NCBI RefSeq assembly: GCF_002799245.1
Contig: NZ_NEQV01000008.1
Location: forward strand, 62,001 to 126,000
DNA: 64,000 nt
Direction: 5' to 3'
DNA from: Stenotrophomonas maltophilia
Lineage (GTDB): Bacteria > Pseudomonadota > Gammaproteobacteria > Xanthomonadales > Xanthomonadaceae
Positions 1 through 10,291 of this stretch are shown piece by piece. A program made the position numbers and the translations under genes. Under the pieces are notes generated by a model that was not told the DNA's origin, did not search any database, and was given only the letters and a program-made list of their open reading frames with translations. The first letter of the stretch is position 1. The number at the start of each line of letters is the position of its first letter.

Positions 1-262
1 CTTCCAGGCGCTGGGCAAGCTGCGCATCGGCGAGAACCCGACCGAGATCCTGCAGTGCGACCTGTCGCTGGAACGCGATGGCGTGGTCACCCTGCGCGAG
101 GCCGTGGCCTACTCCGATTCGGTTGGCGACTACGTCAGCCGCCAGCTGTTCGTGAAGATCCTCGACTCGGAAGAAGAGCACATCGACTGGCTTGAAACCC
201 AGCTCGACCTGATCGAGCGCATCGGCGAGCCGAAGTACCTGCTGAGCAAGCTGGAAGAGTGA
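1..262 (+). CDS. bfr: Bacterioferritin, C-terminal part (5' end outside window)
   Basis: The frame is open from the window edge to a TGA at 260-262 and gives about 86 residues beginning FQALGKLRIGENP. The segments DSVGDYVSRQLF and SEEEHIDWLETQL match the third and fourth helices of the bacterioferritin four-helix bundle, with the EEEHIDWLE di-iron/ferroxidase helix intact. Bacterioferritin is a cytosolic 24-mer that oxidises and stores iron and binds haem between subunits. The haem-binding Met and the first ferroxidase ligands lie upstream of the window. It converges on the histidine kinase gene, whose stop is 2 bases away, and no clear terminator is visible between them. Confidence 0.93.
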   Translation, partial: FQALGKLRIGENPTEILQCDLSLERDGVVTLREAVAYSDSVGDYVSRQLFVKILDSEEEHIDWLETQLDLIERIGEPKYLLSKLEE

Positions 263-263
263 G

Positions 264-2570
<2,307 letters not shown>

Positions 2571-2571
2571 G

Positions 2572-4461
2572 TCAGAGCACCGCGTTGTGGAAGTCGAAGT
2601 TCAGGTCGCTGCCGGCCGACTGCACCATGTTGCCCTGGATGTAGTCGACGCCGCCGACCCACATCGCCGCTGCAGCCTGCGGATCCTCGATCTGCTGGCC
2701 GATGATCTGCAGCCCGGCGGCGTGGGCCTGTTCGATCGCCTTGCGCAGTTCCTCGCGCGTGGCCGGATTGGAATGGCTGCTGGAGAAGCGCGCAGCCATC
2801 CGCACGAACGACAGCGGCAGCTGGGTCAGCAGTGCATCGGCCTCGCCGCTGGGTTCGAACTGGCTCAGGCAGAAGCGCACTCCGGCACTGGCCATGCGCT
2901 GGCAGAACTGCTGCAGCGGCACGGTGTGGATCAGTGCGTCGGGCAGGCGGACGTCGATCACCAGCGCACTGCCGGGCAGGTCACGCTGCTGCAGCGATTC
3001 CAGCAGCCAGTCGGCAAAGGCATCGCGCTGCAGGGTGCGCAGCGACTGCGAGACGAACAGGTTCAGCGGCTGCGTCGCGTGCCGGTACAGATCCAGCAGG
3101 CCCAGCGCGTGGTCCATCACCTGCTGGTCGAGGTCGGCAATGCGGCCCGCTGCTTCCGCCGCCGGGATGACCTGGCCGGCGGCCAGCACCGTGCCATCGG
3201 CCTGGCGCAGGCGCAGCAGCAGCTGGTACTGCGCGGTGTTGCCGCCGGCGACGGCGACGATCGGCTGGTAGGCCAGTTCCAGCTGGCCTTCCAGCAACGC
3301 CAGGTGTTCCTGTTCGGTGACCGCCTGGCGGTGCACATGGCCGGCCACGCCGGCGCTGAGCAGGCGTGCCTGCAGGGTCGTGCGCTCGACCGCTTCCAGC
3401 GCACTGTTGGCATCCTCGAAGCCCGGCGACAGCGGCGCGTAGCCGACCACGCCGCGCAGGTGCACGGATTCGTCGTCGCGGATCACGAAGGCGCGTGCCG
3501 ACAGCTGCTCGCGCAGGGTGGCGGCGATGCTTTCGAGGGCGTCCTCGTCGGCGTTGCGGGCCAGCAGCAGGAAGCTGTTGTCGTTCAGGCGTGCCAGCAG
3601 GTGCGGATGGCCGGCTTCGGCCAGGCGCTGCCCGGCCTGCACCATCAGCCGTTCAAACGCGGCATAGCCATAGCGTTCGCGCAGGCCCAGCGCGCTGGCC
3701 ACTTCGATGAAGAGCACGCCGCCCTGGTCGCGGTGGGCGAGTGCGGTGTTGAGCTGCTGCAGCACATGGTGGCGTGTCGGCAGTCCGGTTTCCGGATTGC
3801 TGGTGGCCGGTGCGCCGGTGGCGCCGGGCAGGGTCGCGGCCTGGGCACGTGCGCGCCGGATGCGGTTGGCCACCGCCGCGATCAGGTGGCGGGGCCGGAT
3901 CGGCTTGCTCAGGTAGTCGTCGGCGCCGCTGTCGAGCACTTCGAACTGGCGCTCCGGGTCCGGATCGCCGCTGAGGAACACGATGGGCAGCAGTTGCAGG
4001 CCAGGCTGCTGGCGGATCAGTGCGGTCAGGCGCATGCCGTCCAGCCCGGGCAGGTGCAGGTCCATCAGGATCAGGTCGGGGCGGTGCTCCCTGATCGCCT
4101 GCAGCGCGGCATCGGCATCGTTGTGCACGATCGCCTGCATGCCGGCGCCGTGCAGCACGCTTTGCGCGAACAGGGCCTGCGCACGATCGTCTTCAACGAT
4201 CAGCACGCGGTAGGGCGAGTCCGACGGCGGCGGGGCCAGATCGTTGTTGCCGGCTTCGGCCTGTGTGATCGGGCCGGGCAGCGGCGGCGGCGCACTGTTG
4301 GCCGGCGCAGACGCGTCGGCCGCGACGGGCAGCAGCGGCGCAGCCATCGGCGCGGTCACCGCCGGACTTGCCGTCTCGGGGGCCCAGCGTTGCCAATGGT
4401 CGGCCGGAGGGGTTTCAGCGCGTCCCGGGCGGGCGCCCGCGGGGGATTCGTTTGCGGCCAT
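2572..4461 (-). CDS. Response regulator with degenerate GGDEF and EAL domains (FimX-like architecture)
   Basis: This 629-residue protein has a Pro/Ala-rich N-terminus (1-80), a receiver domain (about 84-200; acidic pocket E90/D91/D92, phospho-acceptor D134 in LILMDLHLPG), a GGDEF-like domain (about 225-370) and an EAL-like domain (about 385-620). Where GGDEF should be I read LNDNSF, and where EAL/EVL should be I read QYQLLLRL after YQPIV, so neither cyclase nor phosphodiesterase activity is expected. It is more likely a c-di-GMP-binding effector or a protein scaffold, as FimX is in type IV pilus control. The start at 4461 has AGGAG upstream. It is the first gene of a pair with the hybrid kinase. 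Identity as a true FimX orthologue is not established. Confidence 0.85.
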   Translation of the reverse strand: MAANESPAGARPGRAETPPADHWQRWAPETASPAVTAPMAAPLLPVAADASAPANSAPPPLPGPITQAEAGNNDLAPPPSDSPYRVLIVEDDRAQALFAQSVLHGAGMQAIVHNDADAALQAIREHRPDLILMDLHLPGLDGMRLTALIRQQPGLQLLPIVFLSGDPDPERQFEVLDSGADDYLSKPIRPRHLIAAVANRIRRARAQAATLPGATGAPATSNPETGLPTRHHVLQQLNTALAHRDQGGVLFIEVASALGLRERYGYAAFERLMVQAGQRLAEAGHPHLLARLNDNSFLLLARNADEDALESIAATLREQLSARAFVIRDDESVHLRGVVGYAPLSPGFEDANSALEAVERTTLQARLLSAGVAGHVHRQAVTEQEHLALLEGQLELAYQPIVAVAGGNTAQYQLLLRLRQADGTVLAAGQVIPAAEAAGRIADLDQQVMDHALGLLDLYRHATQPLNLFVSQSLRTLQRDAFADWLLESLQQRDLPGSALVIDVRLPDALIHTVPLQQFCQRMASAGVRFCLSQFEPSGEADALLTQLPLSFVRMAARFSSSHSNPATREELRKAIEQAHAAGLQIIGQQIEDPQAAAAMWVGGVDYIQGNMVQSAGSDLNFDFHNAVL

Positions 4462-4505
4462 CGGTGCTCCTGGTGTTCGCGTCCATTATGCGACAAGGCC
4501 GGCGC

Positions 4506-5123
4506 TCAACCGGTACCGGTGTGCCCTGGCGGTGATGCCGATGCACCGCGCGCCAGCCAGCGCACGCCCTTCCACAGGGCGCGCCAGACCAGCCACACCA
4601 GCAGGGCGCCGGCCAGGCTGCAGGCCAGCACCACCACCAGTGCGATCCACGGGTGCGCCAGCGCCAGTGCCAGGCCACCGATCACCACGGTGTCTTCGGC
4701 CGCAGAAGCGACCCAGTTGCTGGCCGGTTCCGGCGAGGTGTTGAGCAGGGCGCGGGTACCGGCCTTCAGGCCATGGCTGGCCAGGGCGACGCCGGCACCG
4801 GCGGCGAGTGCGCCGGTGCCCAGCTGGCCATCCGGCGACAGCGTGGCCGCCGCGAGGAATGCGCCGGCAGGCACGCGCGCGAGCGTCTGTACCAGGTCCC
4901 AGACCGAGTCCACGCCGGGGATCTTGTCGGCGAAGAACTCGGCGACGGCCAGCGCCGCCGACGTGCCCAGCACCCACCATGATTCGGTGGCCTGCAGGGC
5001 CGGTGGCAGGTCGACCCAGCCCAGCAGGCCGGCCAGGCCGACGCCGAACACGGTGAGGTAGACGCGGATGCCGGCCAGCCAGGCCAGCAGGATGCCGATC
5101 ACGAACAGGTGGGCTTCGGTCAT
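4506..5123 (-). CDS. DUF4126 family membrane protein
   Basis: The 205-residue protein begins MTEAHLFVIGILLAW and contains several hydrophobic helices, small-residue-rich segments (ALAAGAGVALASHG) and the AEFFADKIPGVDSVWD motif of the DUF4126 family. These are integral inner-membrane proteins without a proven biochemical role. I chose the ATG at 5123 because GGAG lies about eight bases upstream. It ends 44 bases before the start of the degenerate EAL regulator on the same strand, so co-transcription is possible. It is divergent from the DUF6776 gene, and the 180-base gap between them should hold both promoters. Confidence 0.82.
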   Translation of the reverse strand: MTEAHLFVIGILLAWLAGIRVYLTVFGVGLAGLLGWVDLPPALQATESWWVLGTSAALAVAEFFADKIPGVDSVWDLVQTLARVPAGAFLAAATLSPDGQLGTGALAAGAGVALASHGLKAGTRALLNTSPEPASNWVASAAEDTVVIGGLALALAHPWIALVVVLACSLAGALLVWLVWRALWKGVRWLARGASASPPGHTGTG

Positions 5124-5302
5124 GGCGGTGCTCCGGCGACGGAACTGTGCAGGGGGCCACACTATCGACGATGGCGTGCCTGAACACCACAGACCGTGGC
5201 AGGACCCTGCGCAGGAAACCCACCCGTCCTGTCATACACTAGCCCGTCGTTTGCCACAGGGGCCGTACCGGTGTCGCCCCCGCGATACCCCGGAAACCAC
5301 CC

Positions 5303-6046
5303 ATGACCAACCGTCCTCCCATGCGCGTGCAGGTCCGCCTGCCCGGCGCGCCGCAACCGCCTGCCGACCGTCGCCGCCTGCTGGTGATCGGCGGCATCTG
5401 GCTGCTCAGCCTGGTGCTGGCGGTGCTCGGCGGCTGCTGGATGGCCACGCCCCGCGATGCGCAGGGCCAGCGCCTGCAGGCCGCCGAGAAGCGTGCCGAG
5501 ACGCTGCAGGCGCAGCTGACCGAACTGCGCCAGAAGCAGGCCACGCTGGAAGCCTCCGATCGCATCAGCCGCGCCGCCAACACCGAGGTGCAATCCTCGC
5601 TGGCCGAGCGTGATGAGGAAATCGCCGGCCTGCGTGCCGACGTCGCCTTCTACGAGCGCCTGGTCGGCTCGACCAGCCAGCGCAAGGGCCTGAACACCCA
5701 TTCGATCGAGTTCAGCCCGGAAGCGGCCGGCACCTGGCAGTACACCGCCGTGCTGACCCAGAACCTCAACCGCGGTGCCATCAGCCAGGGGCAGATGCGC
5801 TTCACCGTGGAAGGCGTGAAGAACGGCAAGCTGGCCACGATCAGCTGGGATGATCTGCACCAGCGCAGCAAGGTGCCGGGACAGGATTACTCGTTCCGGT
5901 ACTTCCAGCAGATCACCGGCAGCGTGATGCTGCCGGCTGACTTCACCCCGCAACGCGTGCGGGTGACATTGGGGAGTGGTACGGGGGGTACCACCCAGGT
6001 ATTCGACTGGAAACAGGCCGGCGCACCGGCCAGCAAAGGGGAGTAG
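5303..6046 (+). CDS. DUF6776 family protein: single-pass membrane protein with coiled coil
   Basis: The 247-residue protein has a cytoplasmic N-terminus rich in Pro and Arg, one membrane helix (about 27-45, LLVIGGIWLLSLVLAVLGG), a coiled coil (about 50-110, heptads rich in Gln, Leu and Glu) and a C-terminal globular domain of alternating strands. This layout matches the DUF6776 proteins commonly found next to bactofilins in Xanthomonadaceae. The bactofilin gene follows 4 bases downstream, so the two are almost certainly one transcript, and this protein could anchor bactofilin filaments to the membrane. That partnership is inferred from the arrangement alone. Confidence 0.82.
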   Translation: MTNRPPMRVQVRLPGAPQPPADRRRLLVIGGIWLLSLVLAVLGGCWMATPRDAQGQRLQAAEKRAETLQAQLTELRQKQATLEASDRISRAANTEVQSSLAERDEEIAGLRADVAFYERLVGSTSQRKGLNTHSIEFSPEAAGTWQYTAVLTQNLNRGAISQGQMRFTVEGVKNGKLATISWDDLHQRSKVPGQDYSFRYFQQITGSVMLPADFTPQRVRVTLGSGTGGTTQVFDWKQAGAPASKGE

Positions 6047-6050
6047 GCAG

Positions 6051-6515
6051 ATGTTCGGAAGCAGCAAATCCAACCGTGAAGGCCAGCTGGTGGTGGATGC
6101 CCTGATCGGCAACCAGGTGGTGATCCGCGGTGATGTGGAATTCAGTGGTGGCCTGTATGTGGAAGGCCGCATCCACGGCAAGGTGATTGCCGCCGAAGGC
6201 GCCAGTGGCGCGACCCTGACGGTTGCCGAGCACGGCGTGATCGAGGGTGAGATCCGGGCCCAGGTGGTGGTCATCAGTGGCCGCCTGGACGGCGATGTAC
6301 ACGCCACCGAGAAGGTCGAGCTGACCCCCAGCGCACGGGTCAATGGCAATGTCCATTACCAGGTGGTGGAGATGAATGCGGGAGCCCAGCTGAACGGCCG
6401 CCTGATCCATGCCAGCGCCCCGATGGCGGCCCTGCCGGCACCGGAAGGCGACGACGCCAATGGGGGCAAGGGCGACAACGCTGCACGCCGCAAGCTGGCC
6501 GAGGCGATGGCTTGA
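6051..6515 (+). CDS. Bactofilin family cytoskeletal protein
   Basis: The 154-residue product (MFGSSKSNREGQ...) has a central right-handed beta-helix domain made of short repeats such as VVIRGDVEFSGGLYVEGRIHGKV and AQVVVISGRLDGDVHATEKVEL, flanked by a short N-terminal tail and a low-complexity C-terminus. Bactofilins polymerise without nucleotide into filaments that position wall enzymes or polar complexes. The ATG at 6051 is preceded by AGGGGAG and lies 4 bases after the DUF6776 stop; an in-frame upstream extension would overlap DUF6776 and is rejected. It is co-directional with erpA, 31 bases downstream. Confidence 0.92.
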   Translation: MFGSSKSNREGQLVVDALIGNQVVIRGDVEFSGGLYVEGRIHGKVIAAEGASGATLTVAEHGVIEGEIRAQVVVISGRLDGDVHATEKVELTPSARVNGNVHYQVVEMNAGAQLNGRLIHASAPMAALPAPEGDDANGGKGDNAARRKLAEAMA

Positions 6516-6546
6516 AAGCCATCGTCGGCGCCCCCATGCTGACACC

Positions 6547-6939
6547 ATGAGCACGCTAGTCTCCCTGCCCGGCGCCACCCCGGTTGCCGCGCCCGATTAC
6601 CAATCGCTGGAGCGCCCGCTGAACTTCACCGAGTCGGCGGCCGCCAAGGTCAAATCCCTGATCCAGGAAGAGGGCAACCCCGACCTGGCCCTGCGTGTGT
6701 ACATCGAGGGCGGCGGCTGTTCGGGCTTCCAGTACGGGTTCGAGTTCGACGAGAACCGTGCCGAGGATGACCTGGCGGTACAGACCAGCGGGGTGACCCT
6801 GCTGGTCGACCCGCTGAGCCTGCAGTACCTGATGGGTGCGGAAGTGGACTACACCGAGAGCCTGACCGGTGCCCAGTTCGTGATCCGCAACCCGAACGCG
6901 AAGACCACCTGCGGCTGCGGCAGCAGCTTCAGCATGTAA
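6547..6939 (+). CDS. erpA: Iron-sulfur cluster insertion protein ErpA
   Basis: The 130-residue A-type carrier has the three cluster-binding cysteines of the family: C58 in GGGCSGFQYGF and C122/C124 in TTCGCGSSF near the C-terminus. ErpA passes [4Fe-4S] or [2Fe-2S] clusters from scaffold proteins to apo-targets in the cytosol. An extra 20-25 residues precede the canonical domain compared with E. coli ErpA, which is usual for Xanthomonadaceae. The ATG at 6547 is taken as the start; an upstream in-frame extension runs into the bactofilin gene. The gene follows bactofilin closely on the same strand. Confidence 0.94.
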   Translation: MSTLVSLPGATPVAAPDYQSLERPLNFTESAAAKVKSLIQEEGNPDLALRVYIEGGGCSGFQYGFEFDENRAEDDLAVQTSGVTLLVDPLSLQYLMGAEVDYTESLTGAQFVIRNPNAKTTCGCGSSFSM

Positions 6940-6974
6940 GCAGGGCGCGGGGCCTGCCCCCTGCGCGACAAGGT

Positions 6975-6994
6975 GTGTGGAGCAAGCTCCACAC
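6975..6994. repeat. 20-base perfect palindrome between erpA and nudC
   Basis: GTGTGGAGC and GCTCCACAC flank a two-base AA centre. There is no T-tract on either strand, so it is not a textbook intrinsic terminator. It may be a REP-type element, an operator or a weak hairpin. Confidence 0.55.
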
Positions 6995-7058
6995 CCACAG
7001 CTGCTTTGCGCAAAGTCTGCGGGTTGCCACCTGCATCGATTGGCGGCACGCTTGGCGG

Positions 7059-7964
7059 ATGCCCAATATTCCTTCGCCGCTTTCCGGTTTCGCCTTCGTT
7101 GGCGAACCGTTGGAGCGCGCCGATGCCCTGCGCGAAGATGCCGATGCACTGGCGCGCCTGTGGCCGGGCGCGCGCATCCTCGTCCTCGATCACGATGGCA
7201 GCGCCTTCACGGGTGATGATGACCAGCCACTGGCGCTGACCGGCGATGACATCGGCGGTGGCCCGGGTGCCGCGATCTTCCTCGGCCTGCGCGGGGAGCA
7301 GGCGTGGTTCTCGGTCGAAGCGGCCAGCGTTACCGTCAGCGCACCGCGCCGTCTCGATCTTCGCCAGGCCGCATTGCTGTGGTCGGTGGCGGATGCGACC
7401 GCCTTCAGCTATGCCCGCGGCATGTCCTACTGGCACTCGCGCACGCGCTTCTGCGGCGTGTGCGGCGGCGCCGTGGCCTTTGCCCGGGGCGGCTTCGTCG
7501 GCCGTTGCGCGCAGTGCTCCACCGAACACTATCCGCGTGTCGACCCGGCGGTGATCGTCGCCGTGGAAAACCAGGGCCGGCTGCTGCTTGGCCGGCAGTC
7601 GAACTGGGCCCCGCGTCGTTATTCGGTGCTGGCCGGCTTCGTCGAACCCGGCGAGACCTTCGAGCAGACCGTGGTGCGCGAAGTCCACGAGGAGAGCAGG
7701 GTGCGTGTGACCGCCTGCCAGTACCTCGGTTCGCAACCATGGCCGTTCCCCGGCGCGCTGATGGTCGGCTTCCGTGCACAGGCGCAGGACGACCTGCCGA
7801 CCGTGGATGGCGAGCTGGAGGACGCGCGCTGGTTCAGTGCCGAAGAGGTCGGCGCTGCGCTGGCACGCGATGTGGAGGACGATGGCCAGGGCATCCGCCT
7901 GTCGCCGCCGATCTCGATCTCGCGGGGCCTGATCGAGCACTGGTACCGCCAGCAGCGAGGCTGA
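7059..7964 (+). CDS. nudC: NADH pyrophosphatase / NAD-capped RNA decapping hydrolase NudC
   Basis: The 301-residue protein has the NudC layout: a divergent N-terminal domain, a four-cysteine zinc ribbon (C132, C135, C150, C153), and a Nudix domain whose box reads GFVEPGETFEQTVVREVHEE (193-212), followed by the NudC-specific SQPWPFP motif. The family cleaves NADH and NAD-capped RNA 5' ends, releasing NMN or NMNH. The final Gly of the Nudix consensus is Ser here. I chose the ATG at 7059 (MPNIPSPLSGF) rather than the longer frame from 6975, which would extend into the palindrome region. It is co-directional with ampE downstream. Confidence 0.93.
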   Translation: MPNIPSPLSGFAFVGEPLERADALREDADALARLWPGARILVLDHDGSAFTGDDDQPLALTGDDIGGGPGAAIFLGLRGEQAWFSVEAASVTVSAPRRLDLRQAALLWSVADATAFSYARGMSYWHSRTRFCGVCGGAVAFARGGFVGRCAQCSTEHYPRVDPAVIVAVENQGRLLLGRQSNWAPRRYSVLAGFVEPGETFEQTVVREVHEESRVRVTACQYLGSQPWPFPGALMVGFRAQAQDDLPTVDGELEDARWFSAEEVGAALARDVEDDGQGIRLSPPISISRGLIEHWYRQQRG

Positions 7965-8110
7965 GTCGGCGCATCTGCTGGGCCGGCGGTGGTAGCTGTA
8001 TTGCCGCCACCTGAACACGGCCCGGGTTACAGTCCGGGTCACCAGCGAGGGCGCCGCTGTGACAGGTAATGTAGCGGCGCCGAGCGTTCTGTTTCGTAGG
8101 GAGACCTGCC

Positions 8111-8998
8111 ATGTTCACCACTCTGGCTGCCGTGCTGGTGGCGCTGGCCCTGGGCCACGTTGCCCCGGCCGCTGCCGCCTCGCTGCGCCGTTTCGACGGC
8201 TTCCGGCGATGGCTGGGCTGGCTGGACGCGCGTGGCGGCAGGGCCTGGCAGGGACCGGCAGGTGTCGCGCTGGCGCTGTTGCCGCCGCTGCTGCTGATGG
8301 GCCTGCTGGCCTGGCTGCTGCGCGGTGTACTGTTTGGCCTGCCGTCGCTGCTGCTGGGGGTGACGGTATTGGCCTGGTGCTGGGGTCCGCGCGACCTGGA
8401 TCGCGATATCGAGGCGATCATCGACGCGGATGACGCTGCGACGCGGCAGGCCGCGGTGCGCAACCTGCAGGCGGCCGGCGGCAGTCTGCGTGAGGATGTG
8501 CCGTCGCTGGTCGAAGCGACCGTGCTCAATGCGCTGCGGCGCTGGTTCGCGGTGCTGTTCTGGTTCCTGCTGCTGGGTCCGGCCGGTGCGCTGGGCTACC
8601 GGTTGCTGGCACTGATGGCGGAAAGCCCGATGCGTGCACGCGTGCCGGTGGAGCCGCTGGCGCTGGCGCAGCGCCTGCTGGGCTTGATCGAGTGGCCGGT
8701 GGCGCAGCTGATGGCGTTTTCGATGGCGCTGGTGGGCAACTTCGACACGGCGTGGAAGGCCTGGCGCCAGGCGCATGGCGAACGCCTGGCGGGCAATATC
8801 GGGTTCCTGGGCGCGGTGGCGCGGGCCAGCGTCAATGCCGAGCTGCGCGAGGATGCGCACGATTACACCGAGGCGGGGCTGTTGCCGGTGTGGCAGCGGC
8901 TGCCGGACCTGCGTGATGCGATGAGCCTGGTATGGCGGATGCTGCTGTTGTGGCTGGCCGTGCTGGCGCTGCTGGTAATTGCAGGCTGGGTGACGTAG
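8111..8998 (+). CDS. ampE: AmpE-like inner-membrane signalling protein
   Basis: The 295-residue protein has about four membrane helices (around 1-20, 51-88, 140-165 and 275-293) and the AmpE/CbiB-like layout in which long cytoplasmic segments separate the helices. AmpE is encoded with the AmpD amidase in enterobacteria and was proposed as a sensor in beta-lactamase induction, though its role remains unproven. Here ampD is not adjacent; nudC lies upstream. The ATG at 8111 has GGGAG eight to nine bases upstream. The gene ends at the edge of the first composite hairpin element. Confidence 0.8.
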   Translation: MFTTLAAVLVALALGHVAPAAAASLRRFDGFRRWLGWLDARGGRAWQGPAGVALALLPPLLLMGLLAWLLRGVLFGLPSLLLGVTVLAWCWGPRDLDRDIEAIIDADDAATRQAAVRNLQAAGGSLREDVPSLVEATVLNALRRWFAVLFWFLLLGPAGALGYRLLALMAESPMRARVPVEPLALAQRLLGLIEWPVAQLMAFSMALVGNFDTAWKAWRQAHGERLAGNIGFLGAVARASVNAELREDAHDYTEAGLLPVWQRLPDLRDAMSLVWRMLLLWLAVLALLVIAGWVT

Positions 8999-9074
8999 TG
9001 GCTTTGGCAGGGCTTGCAGCCCTGCACCTGCAGAGGCAACAGCAACGGCGGCTCTGGATTGCTGATGGTTGGGC

Positions 9075-9172
9075 GGGGCGGTATGGGGCTGCAGGACACG
9101 CCGTAAACCCGTCAATGGGGGCTCGATGGCGCCATCCATGGCGCCAACGGTCCTGCAGCCCCACACCGCCCC
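9075..9172 (-). repeat. Long-stem hairpin A (element 1, minus orientation)
   Basis: Bases 9075-9096 pair with 9151-9172 over 22 positions with one G/U-type mismatch; the loop is about 54 bases. The loop (ACGCCGTAAACCCGTC..., with GGCGCCATCCATGGCGCC) is homologous to the reverse complement of the loops of hairpins B and D, although the stem sequence is different. Confidence 0.85.
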
Positions 9173-9347
9173 ACCCCCGACAGATTGCCGGTGACGGTGG
9201 GTCAACTGCGATTGCCGGTAGGTGTCGACCTTGGTCGACACGGTAGATCCACGCCGTGCGTGGATGCAGAGCGAAGCGATCCGCTTCCGCTTCCGCTTTT
9301 GATCTTCTCTTTCTTTTCCGTGGTGGACGCGCACGGAAACTGTCCGT

Positions 9348-9451
9348 GGCCGGGCGGGTGGGCTGCGCAGGGGCGTGAGCCGCATGGATGCGGCGACCGA
9401 GCTTGCATGGACGTACTTGCAGCGACCCCTGCGCAGCCCACCCGTCCGGCC
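9348..9451 (+). repeat. Long-stem hairpin B (element 1, plus orientation)
   Basis: Bases 9348-9373 pair with 9426-9451 over 26 positions with one mismatch; the 52-base loop contains GTGAGCCGCATGGATGCGGC and GACCGAGC. The stem begins GGCCGGGCGGGTGGGCTG, unlike the stems of A and C. Confidence 0.88.
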
Positions 9452-9508
9452 AACCCCATGATCGACAAACGCCGCCCACCACGAGGGGCTGCGCCGTTGG
9501 CTGGAAAC

Positions 9509-9934
9509 CTAGACCGGTGCCAGCGCGGTGAACGGTGCCCACGGCAGGTTGCGCAGCAGCGCATAGCCGGGCAACACCCACAGCCAGAACGTGGGATTGG
9601 CCAGTACCCGCATCAGCGGGTCGAGCACGCGCGGCCGGATGCCGGCGACGTTCAGCAGCATCAGCAACAGGAAGGGCAGGCTGATGACCAGCAGCGGGTT
9701 CATCGCCATCGCGCCAGGCAGGTCGAAATGGACCAGCGAATACAGGCAGCGGGTGCTGCCACAGCCCGGGCAGTACATGCCGGTCAGCGCGTACAGCGGG
9801 CAGCTCGGCAAGGGATTGCCGGCGACATATGGATTGACGTTGCGCAGCACGACCGCGGCGCCCGCAGCCAGGCCGGCGGCAGCCAGCAGGGGTGCCCAGC
9901 GGGCGAGTCGGGAATGGGCGGGAAGTGCGGACAT
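9509..9934 (-). CDS. DUF2752 domain membrane protein
   Basis: The 141-residue protein has three to four hydrophobic helices and the DUF2752 signature CPLYALTGMYCPGCGSTRC (about residues 44-62), with the conserved Cys and Pro-Gly-Cys-Gly-Ser-Thr-Arg core. DUF2752 proteins are small inner-membrane proteins of unknown function, often encoded beside CD225/dispanin-like proteins, as is the case here. The ATG at 9934 is used because the upstream in-frame sequence is Arg-rich shadow of the neighbouring gene. It is the last gene of a three-gene minus-strand set. Confidence 0.85.
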   Translation of the reverse strand: MSALPAHSRLARWAPLLAAAGLAAGAAVVLRNVNPYVAGNPLPSCPLYALTGMYCPGCGSTRCLYSLVHFDLPGAMAMNPLLVISLPFLLLMLLNVAGIRPRVLDPLMRVLANPTFWLWVLPGYALLRNLPWAPFTALAPV

Positions 9935-9978
9935 TGCAGCAACGGATCCGGCGCGGGCGCCGGATCCGTCCACGCGGC

Positions 9979-10257
9979 TCAGTAGCCGCCGTTGCTCATT
10001 GCACCCATGCCGCCGAGAGCGACGATCAGGATGCCGTACAGCACGCCGACCACGACGGCGGCGATGGCCGACCAGATGGCCCACTTCTTGGCCTTGGCCG
10101 AGGATTCCTGGGCACCGGCGATGTCGCCAGCGGCCAGCTTGCCGTTGACCTGGGCGGCGTAGACGATCGACACGATGCCGGCCGGCAGGCAGCAGAACAG
10201 GGTGCTCAGGATGGCCCAGACCAGATTGTTCGGGACCTGCGGAGTGGTGGTGTTCAT
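9979..10257 (-). CDS. CD225/dispanin-like small membrane protein (copy 2)
   Basis: The 92-residue protein reads MNTTTPQVPNNLVWAILSTL with the dispanin core FCCLPAGIVSIVYAAQVN, followed by an amphipathic Ala/Lys segment and a second membrane helix (about 60-85). This two-helix layout is that of CD225/interferon-induced transmembrane-like proteins. The bacterial members lack a firmly assigned function. It is clearly paralogous to the gene 34 bases upstream, and both share the motif LVWAIL(S/T)TLFCCLP, so a local duplication is likely. Confidence 0.85.
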   Translation of the reverse strand: MNTTTPQVPNNLVWAILSTLFCCLPAGIVSIVYAAQVNGKLAAGDIAGAQESSAKAKKWAIWSAIAAVVVGVLYGILIVALGGMGAMSNGGY

Positions 10258-10291
10258 GGGTTCAAGCTCCTTGATGGGTGATGGTGGTGAA

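Larger units (their letters stand above)
8999..9508. repeat. Composite intergenic element 1 (two inverted long-stem hairpins plus short palindromes)
   Basis: This 510-base gene-free stretch holds, in order: a GCAGGGCT/AGCCCTGC hairpin (9007-9025); long hairpin A (9075-9172); the palindrome GTGTCGACC-TT-GGTCGACAC (9222-9241); a GTAG-headed REP (9242-9267); a T-rich strip with TTTTGATCTT (about 9296-9316); long hairpin B (9348-9451); and a final segment reading ACCACGAGGGGCTGCGCC near 9478-9495. The same parts recur in the same order at 25249-25796, which shows that the whole array is a mobile or conserved composite. I see no protein-coding signal in it. Confidence 0.85.

Noticed and set aside
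9075..9451. Small proteins encoded in the composite hairpin element
   Set aside because: Short open frames exist on both strands, but they differ between the two copies of the element and the stems force mirrored codons; there is no ribosome-binding site or conserved product.
9075..9451. Long hairpins as simple transcription terminators of ampE and of the amidohydrolase gene
   Set aside because: The stems lack a downstream T-run, occur in inverted pairs and have conserved 52-58 base loops, which terminators do not need.
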